From: Thalassospira sp. MCCC 1A01148
GTDB taxonomy: Bacteria; Pseudomonadota; Alphaproteobacteria; Rhodospirillales; Thalassospiraceae
DNA length: 64,000 nt
NCBI RefSeq assembly: GCF_001613795.1
Contig: NZ_LPVZ01000012.1
Location: 186,001-250,000 of the forward strand
Direction of reading: 5' to 3'
A model generated the notes under the pieces. The model made no database searches and was not told the DNA's origin. It saw only the letters and a list, made by a program, of their open reading frames with translations. Positions 59,617 to 64,000 of this stretch are shown in pieces (position 1 is the first letter of the stretch; each line of letters opens with the position of its first letter). The position numbers were made by a program, and so were the translations under genes.

Positions 59617-60547
59617 GGTTCCCGAACCGGTGGCCGAAGACAGATTACCTTATCAGCAACGCTGTGGCTTTGTGGCCCTCGTTGGTGCACCGAATGCTGG
59701 CAAGTCGACGCTTTTGAACCAATTGGTCGGCACGAAAGTGTCGATTGTCTCGCCGAAGGTCCAGACGACCCGTACCCGTGTCCGTGGTATCGTTATGACC
59801 GAGGACGCGCAGATCGTTTTCATTGATACCCCGGGTATCTTTGCCCCGAAACGCCGTCTTGACCGCGCAATGGTCAAAGCTGCCTGGAACGGTGCGGATG
59901 ACGCGGACCTTGTTGTTCTGGTGATTGATGCCGGAAGTGGGGTCACCGATGAAGATCTGGCAATCATCAATCAGCTGAAAGATCAGAATCGCAAGGCGAT
60001 CCTGGCGTTAAACAAGGTCGACAAGGTTGCGGACAAGGAAAAGCTTTTGCGGCTGTCGCAAGACCTGTTCGCGCATGAAGTGTTTACTGACGTCTTCATG
60101 ATCTCGGCTAAGAAGGGTGCCGGGACGCAGGACCTTGTGAACTTCCTTGCTGCGAAGATGCCCGATGGTCCGTGGATGTTCCCGGAAGACGATGTATCGG
60201 ATATGCCATTGCGTCTTCTGGCGGCTGAGATCACGCGTGAAAAGCTGTACTACCAGCTTCAGCAGGAGCTTCCCTATTCCGCGACGGTCGAGACCGAGCT
60301 TTGGGAAGAACGCAAGGATGGGTCGGTCAAGCTGGAACAGACGATCTTTGTCGAACGTGAAGGCCAAAAGGCCATCATTCTTGGCAAAGGTGGCAAACGG
60401 ATCAAGGCGCTTGGCAGCGATGCCCGCAAGGAACTTGAAGCTATTTTCGAGCGCCGCGTACATCTGTTCCTGTTTGTGAAGGTGCGCGAAAACTGGGGGG
60501 ATGATCCCAACCGCTTCGCCATGTGGGGCCTTGACCATAACGCATGA
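59609..60547 (+). CDS. era: GTPase Era
   Basis: Era binds the 3' end of 16S rRNA and acts in 30S assembly. The 312-residue product has G1 GAPNAGKST, G3 DTPGIF, G4 NKVDKV and a C-terminal KH domain with ILGKGGKRIKALGSDARKEL. ATG 59609 is chosen; GTG 59606 one codon earlier is possible. It overlaps the end of rnc, the usual rnc-era coupling. Confidence 0.97.
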   Translation: MNEVPEPVAEDRLPYQQRCGFVALVGAPNAGKSTLLNQLVGTKVSIVSPKVQTTRTRVRGIVMTEDAQIVFIDTPGIFAPKRRLDRAMVKAAWNGADDADLVVLVIDAGSGVTDEDLAIINQLKDQNRKAILALNKVDKVADKEKLLRLSQDLFAHEVFTDVFMISAKKGAGTQDLVNFLAAKMPDGPWMFPEDDVSDMPLRLLAAEITREKLYYQLQQELPYSATVETELWEERKDGSVKLEQTIFVEREGQKAIILGKGGKRIKALGSDARKELEAIFERRVHLFLFVKVRENWGDDPNRFAMWGLDHNA

Positions 60548-60596
60548 TCGCGTTTTTGGCGGCATGCCAAGTGACCAAACATTTGCCGGGTAAGTA

Positions 60597-60827
60597 ATGG
60601 AAATCGGATCCGTCTGGGGAATTGTCATGATTGTTGTCGGCGCTGCTGCCGCAATGATTGTTGCGCGTGTTGCCAGACGGCCGTTTCGTAACCGCAATTC
60701 CGGTGCGTCTGTGCCACGCGAGAAATCATTCCTGCACAAACCGCTTAACCTGATTGCCCTTTTGATCGCGATTGCCGTTTTTGTGCTGGGCTTGTTCTGG
60801 CGCATAACTGGCGGAGGACCCGGCTGA
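60597..60827 (+). CDS. Small two-helix membrane protein, unknown function
   Basis: The 76-residue product has a first membrane helix (about residues 3-22, IGSVWGIVMIVVGAAAAMIV), a basic middle section with RVARRPFRNR, and a second helix (about 47-68). I do not recognise a family. Its stop overlaps the start of the next small ORF by one base (TGATG), and it sits between era and recO in the same direction, so it is likely translated with the operon. It resembles small membrane ORFs often left unannotated. Confidence 0.65.
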   Translation: MEIGSVWGIVMIVVGAAAAMIVARVARRPFRNRNSGASVPREKSFLHKPLNLIALLIAIAVFVLGLFWRITGGGPG

Positions 60828-60994
60828 TGCGCAATGATTCAAATGATCCGCTGACAGATGCCATCGAAGAAGTCCCCAACCGTCCGATCCTGCGCAAGGT
60901 CGTGTTTGGTCTTGCCTTGTTCAGTTTGGCGTCTTGCCTGCTTGGGTTCTTTTTCCTTGTGACCCGTCTGATTGTGCCGAGTGGCTTTTTCTAA
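60827..60994 (+). CDS. Small single-helix membrane protein, unknown function
   Basis: This 55-codon frame starts at ATG 60827 within the stop of the previous ORF, with GGCGGAGG about 9 bases upstream. It has an acidic N-terminus (RNDSNDPLTDAIEEVP), a basic RPILRK junction and one membrane helix (about residues 25-46), ending near RLIVPSGFF. Stop at 60992-60994, 9 bases before recO. No family is recognised, but the ribosome site, the overlap and the coherent membrane topology support a real gene. Confidence 0.6.
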   Translation: MRNDSNDPLTDAIEEVPNRPILRKVVFGLALFSLASCLLGFFFLVTRLIVPSGFF

Positions 60995-61003
60995 GGTGCC
61001 CTG

Positions 61004-61759
61004 ATGGATTGGCGGGATGATGGTATTGTACTTTCAACACGCAAGCTTGGTGAAAGCTCGGTCCGTCTTTCTGTTCTGACCCGCGATTATGGCCGTCATG
61101 CCGGCCTGGTCCGGGGCGCAACCAGTAAATCCATGCGTGGCACCCTTGAACCCGGCAATGAAATCCGGGTGGGGTGGTCGGCCCGGTTGTCCGAGCATCT
61201 TGGACAGTTTCGCTGTGAGTTGACCGGCGCACATGCCGCAGACCTTTTATTGCAGGCCGGGCCGTTGATGGCGATGAGTTCGGCCTGTGCGATGCTTGAT
61301 GCGACGTTGCCCGAACGTGAAGCCCATCCGGACCTGTATCGCGGTACGGTGGCACTTCTTGGTGCACTTAAAGCCGAACAATGGCTGCCTGCCTATATAC
61401 GCTGGGAAATCGGGTTGCTTGAGGAACTGGGCTATGGCCTTGCGCTTGACCGTTGCGCGGCAACCAATGAAACCGAAAACCTTGCCTATGTCTCGCCCAA
61501 AAGCGGGCGTGCTGTGGGGGAAGCATCGGGGAATGCCTATCGCGACAGGCTATTGCCGTTGCCGGCCTTTCTGGCAAGCGGGCGGGCAGCGTCATCGCGC
61601 CAGACCATCTCTTTGAGCGAACAGTTTCGAGATGGTTTGAAGCTGACCGGGTTTTTCATTCACCGTGATATTTTCGAGGCAAAAGGCATTAAACCCGTGG
61701 CAGCGCGTGACCGCCTTGTCAGTCATGTCTGGCGCGCAGATATCGGTGAAGAAAAATAA
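61004..61759 (+). CDS. recO: DNA repair protein RecO
   Basis: RecO helps RecR load RecA on SSB-coated single-stranded DNA. The 251-residue product has the N-terminal OB fold (WRDDGIVLSTRKLGESSVRL, with GRHAGLVRGATSKS) and a helical C-terminal region with LLEELGYGLALDRCAATN. Only part of the zinc-cysteine set seen in some RecO proteins is visible. The era-recO order is classical, here with two small ORFs between. Confidence 0.95.
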   Translation: MDWRDDGIVLSTRKLGESSVRLSVLTRDYGRHAGLVRGATSKSMRGTLEPGNEIRVGWSARLSEHLGQFRCELTGAHAADLLLQAGPLMAMSSACAMLDATLPEREAHPDLYRGTVALLGALKAEQWLPAYIRWEIGLLEELGYGLALDRCAATNETENLAYVSPKSGRAVGEASGNAYRDRLLPLPAFLASGRAASSRQTISLSEQFRDGLKLTGFFIHRDIFEAKGIKPVAARDRLVSHVWRADIGEEK

Positions 61760-61889
61760 ATTCGGCAATTTGTTCGCCATATGTTGACCAAGCCCATGCC
61801 CGGCGTAGTATGTTGCAAATAACGTAAGGTGTTCGGTTTCGAACGCACTTGCACATGTCCATTTTGACAAGAAACAAGAAAAATCGTTC

Positions 61890-64000
61890 ATGAGCACCAA
61901 GACTTCTGATCCGGCCGGTTCCGGACAAATCAGGGAAACCCGCCTTGCCGACGCGCTAAGCGAACGTTATCTCGCCTATGCGATGTCGACGATCATGTCG
62001 CGTTCCCTGCCTGATGTGCGTGATGGCCTCAAGCCCGTGCATCGCCGTCTTCTTTATGCCATGCGTCAGCTTAAACTGAACCCGGAGCACGGGTTCAAGA
62101 AATGCGCGCGTGTTGTCGGTGACGTGATCGGTAAGTATCACCCGCATGGTGATCAGTCGGTTTATGACGCGCTTGTCCGTTTGGCGCAGGATTTCGCGGT
62201 GCGTTACCCGCTGGTCGACGGTCAGGGCAACTTCGGTAACATTGACGGCGATAACGCCGCGGCAATGCGTTACACCGAAGCACGCATGACCGCAATTGCT
62301 GCTGCCCTGATGGACGGCCTTGACGAGGACGCGGTTGATTTCCGACCGACCTATGATGGCGAGGAGCAGGAACCGGTTGTCATGCCGGCGGCCTTCCCGA
62401 ACCTTTTGGCCAATGGTGCGGCCGGTATTGCCGTGGGTATGGCGACCAATATTCCGCCCCATAACGTTGGCGAATTGTGTGCGGGTCTGATCAAGCTGAT
62501 TGATGATCCGGAAACATCCATTGCGCAGCTTGCCCGTTGTGTGCCGGGCCCGGATTTCCCGACCGGTGGTGTTCTGGTAGAGCCGCGCGAAAATATTCTG
62601 GAAGCCTATGCCACGGGCCGCGGATCCTTCCGTCTGCGGGCCAAGTGGGAAGTCGAAAAACTGAGCCACGGTCTGTATCAGGTCGTGATCACCGAAATTC
62701 CCTATCAGGTGCAAAAAGCCAAGCTGGTTGAACGCATCGCCGATCTGATGGTGGCAAAGAAATTGCCGCTTCTGAACGATGTCCGCGATGAATCGACCGA
62801 TGAGATCCGCCTGGTTTTGGAACCGCGTACCCGCGCGGTCGAGCCGGAACACCTGATGGAAATGCTGTTCAAGAATACCGAACTGGAAATCCGGTTTGGT
62901 CTGAACATGAACGTTCTGGATGCGGATAACACCCCGCGTGTCATGAACCTGCGTGAAGTTTTGCGTGCGTTCCTTGCACACCGTCAGGAAGTCCTGATCC
63001 GTCGTTCCAACCATCGGCTGGCCAAGATCAATCATCGTCTTGAAGTGTTGGAAGGCTATCTTGTTGCCTATCTCAACCTCGATGAAGTGATCCGTATCAT
63101 CCGTTATGAGGATGAGCCGAAAAACGCATTGATGAAGGCCTTCGATCTGACCGAAGTGCAGGCCGATGCGATCCTTAATATGCGTCTGCGGTCTTTGCGC
63201 AAGCTTGAAGAGATGGAAATCAAAAACGAGCACGCCAAGCTGACCGAAGAAAAACAAGGGCTTGAAGCGCTCCTTGCCAGCGAAAGCATGCGTTGGGAAA
63301 AGATCCGTGACGAGATCGAGGTCATGCGCGAAAACTTTGGCAAGAAAACAGCCATTGGCAAGCGCCGCACCGAAATTGGCGATGCTCCAGAAGAAATTGA
63401 AGTGCCACTTGAAGCCCTGATTGAACGTGAACCGATTACGGTGATCTGTTCGAAAATGGGCTGGGTGCGTGCGTTGAAGGGCCATGTTGCAGATGTCAGC
63501 GACCTTAAATTCAAGGATGGTGACGAGCATCGCTTTGCGTTGAAGGCCTTTACCACGGACAAGCTTTTGATCCTGTCGACAGCCGGGCGTTGTTATACCA
63601 TGTCGTGTGACAAGCTGCCGGGTGGTCGCGGACATGGTGAGCCAATCCGTCTTTCGATTGATCTGCCGCAGGAGCATGACATCGTTTCGATGGTCGTTCA
63701 CAAGGACGGACGTAATCTGCTTGTGGCAAGTTCCGGCGGACGCGGCTTCCAGGTGGCCGAGAAAGAGGTGGTTGCGCAGACAAAGAACGGCAAACAGGTT
63801 CTTAACCTTGGCGCTGGTGAGGTCGCCAAGATTTTCGAGCCGGTCGAATGCGATCACGTGGCTGTTCTGGGCGATAACCGAAAGCTTCTGATTTATCCGG
63901 TTTCGGAAATCCCGGAAATGACCCGTGGGCGTGGTGTAATCCTTCAGAAATATCGCCAGGGCGGCCTATCGGACTTGATGCTGTTTAACCTTGAAGACGG
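61890..64000 (+). CDS. parC: DNA topoisomerase IV subunit A (3' end outside window)
   Basis: The frame from ATG 61890 stays open to the window end, giving 703 complete codons of about 750 expected. ParC cuts and rejoins DNA to separate daughter chromosomes. The catalytic Tyr128 is in AAAMRYTEARM, and the breakage-reunion domain runs to about residue 480, followed by beta-pinwheel repeats. At the quinolone-binding positions the sequence is HPHGDQSVYDAL, with Gln89 where E. coli ParC has Ser80, and Asp93 at the Glu84 site. The N-terminal sequence favours ParC over GyrA. The 130-base gap upstream should hold its promoter. Confidence 0.95.
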   Translation, partial: MSTKTSDPAGSGQIRETRLADALSERYLAYAMSTIMSRSLPDVRDGLKPVHRRLLYAMRQLKLNPEHGFKKCARVVGDVIGKYHPHGDQSVYDALVRLAQDFAVRYPLVDGQGNFGNIDGDNAAAMRYTEARMTAIAAALMDGLDEDAVDFRPTYDGEEQEPVVMPAAFPNLLANGAAGIAVGMATNIPPHNVGELCAGLIKLIDDPETSIAQLARCVPGPDFPTGGVLVEPRENILEAYATGRGSFRLRAKWEVEKLSHGLYQVVITEIPYQVQKAKLVERIADLMVAKKLPLLNDVRDESTDEIRLVLEPRTRAVEPEHLMEMLFKNTELEIRFGLNMNVLDADNTPRVMNLREVLRAFLAHRQEVLIRRSNHRLAKINHRLEVLEGYLVAYLNLDEVIRIIRYEDEPKNALMKAFDLTEVQADAILNMRLRSLRKLEEMEIKNEHAKLTEEKQGLEALLASESMRWEKIRDEIEVMRENFGKKTAIGKRRTEIGDAPEEIEVPLEALIEREPITVICSKMGWVRALKGHVADVSDLKFKDGDEHRFALKAFTTDKLLILSTAGRCYTMSCDKLPGGRGHGEPIRLSIDLPQEHDIVSMVVHKDGRNLLVASSGGRGFQVAEKEVVAQTKNGKQVLNLGAGEVAKIFEPVECDHVAVLGDNRKLLIYPVSEIPEMTRGRGVILQKYRQGGLSDLMLFNLED

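Noticed and set aside
61831-61844. GTTCG-N4-CGAAC palindrome upstream of parC
   Set aside because: It looks like an SOS element but has neither the GTTC-N7-GTTC form nor the CGAAC-N4-GTTCG order of Gram-positive boxes.
61956-63857. 633-codon open frame on the minus strand opposite parC
   Set aside because: parC is unmistakable on the plus strand; the antisense product has no recognisable motif or ribosome site.

Overview
The window is a dense core-genome segment of an alphaproteobacterium. The closest gene-order match I can recall is the Rhodospirillales, perhaps a Thalassospira-like marine species; that placement comes from gene content and order, not from a search. The markers are the pyrH-frr-uppS-cdsA-dxr-rseP-bamA-skp-lpxD-fabZ-lpxA-lpxI-lpxB run, a PDH E1-beta carrying its own lipoyl domain, a GTTC-N7-GTTC SOS box in front of lexA, and the gltA/gltX/comEC/lexA/moaC/trpCDG neighbourhood. 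I see no rRNA or tRNA genes, CRISPR array, prophage, plasmid function or complete insertion sequence.

Layout. Positions 3-12036 form one long plus-strand envelope operon: the end of UMP kinase, ribosome recycling factor, undecaprenyl-PP and CDP-DAG synthesis, DXP reductoisomerase, the site-2 protease RseP, BamA, Skp and the lipid A pathway through LpxB. It ends at a perfect 21-bp inverted repeat. gloA follows, then the minus-strand gltA and gltX, plus-strand comEC, and minus-strand lexA-moaC-trpC-trpD-trpG. A plus-strand polysaccharide-deacetylase-like gene with a histone-like lysine-rich tail separates trpG from trpE. ppiD lies upstream of trpE.

Positions 27100-33043 hold central metabolism and division genes on the plus strand: tpiA, secG, pyrG, kdsA, eno and an ftsB-like gene. 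After a 559-bp regulatory gap rich in inverted repeats comes the pyruvate dehydrogenase block pdhA-pdhB-pdhC-lpdA with lipA (the lipoyl supply) and a RatA/Coq10-like gene. Next are pncC and pgpA (minus), an M23 endopeptidase overlapping a bactofilin gene (cell shape), a haloacid-dehalogenase-like gene and the lytic transglycosylase slt (minus), then dapA, smpB, a molybdopterin oxidoreductase and a glutathione peroxidase (plus). recQ, a family 5-like uracil-DNA glycosylase and a NYN-domain gene lie on the minus strand. folK, rpoZ and the bifunctional (p)ppGpp enzyme rsh follow on the plus strand, then a DUF2062 gene, pdxJ, acpS, lepB, rnc, era, two tiny membrane-protein ORFs, recO, and the first 704 codons of parC, which runs off the end.

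Functionally the window joins envelope biogenesis (lipid A, Kdo, outer-membrane assembly, peptidoglycan remodelling), central carbon flow (triose phosphate to enolase to PDH to citrate synthase), tryptophan synthesis, DNA repair with SOS control, and ribosome and stringent-response functions. I found no multi-gene system that looks undescribed. The points most worth a second look are cis-acting DNA (upstream of pdhA and gltA, and after lpxB), the lysine-rich tail on the deacetylase-like protein, the two small membrane ORFs, and a glutathione peroxidase with two plausible starts that would place it in different compartments.
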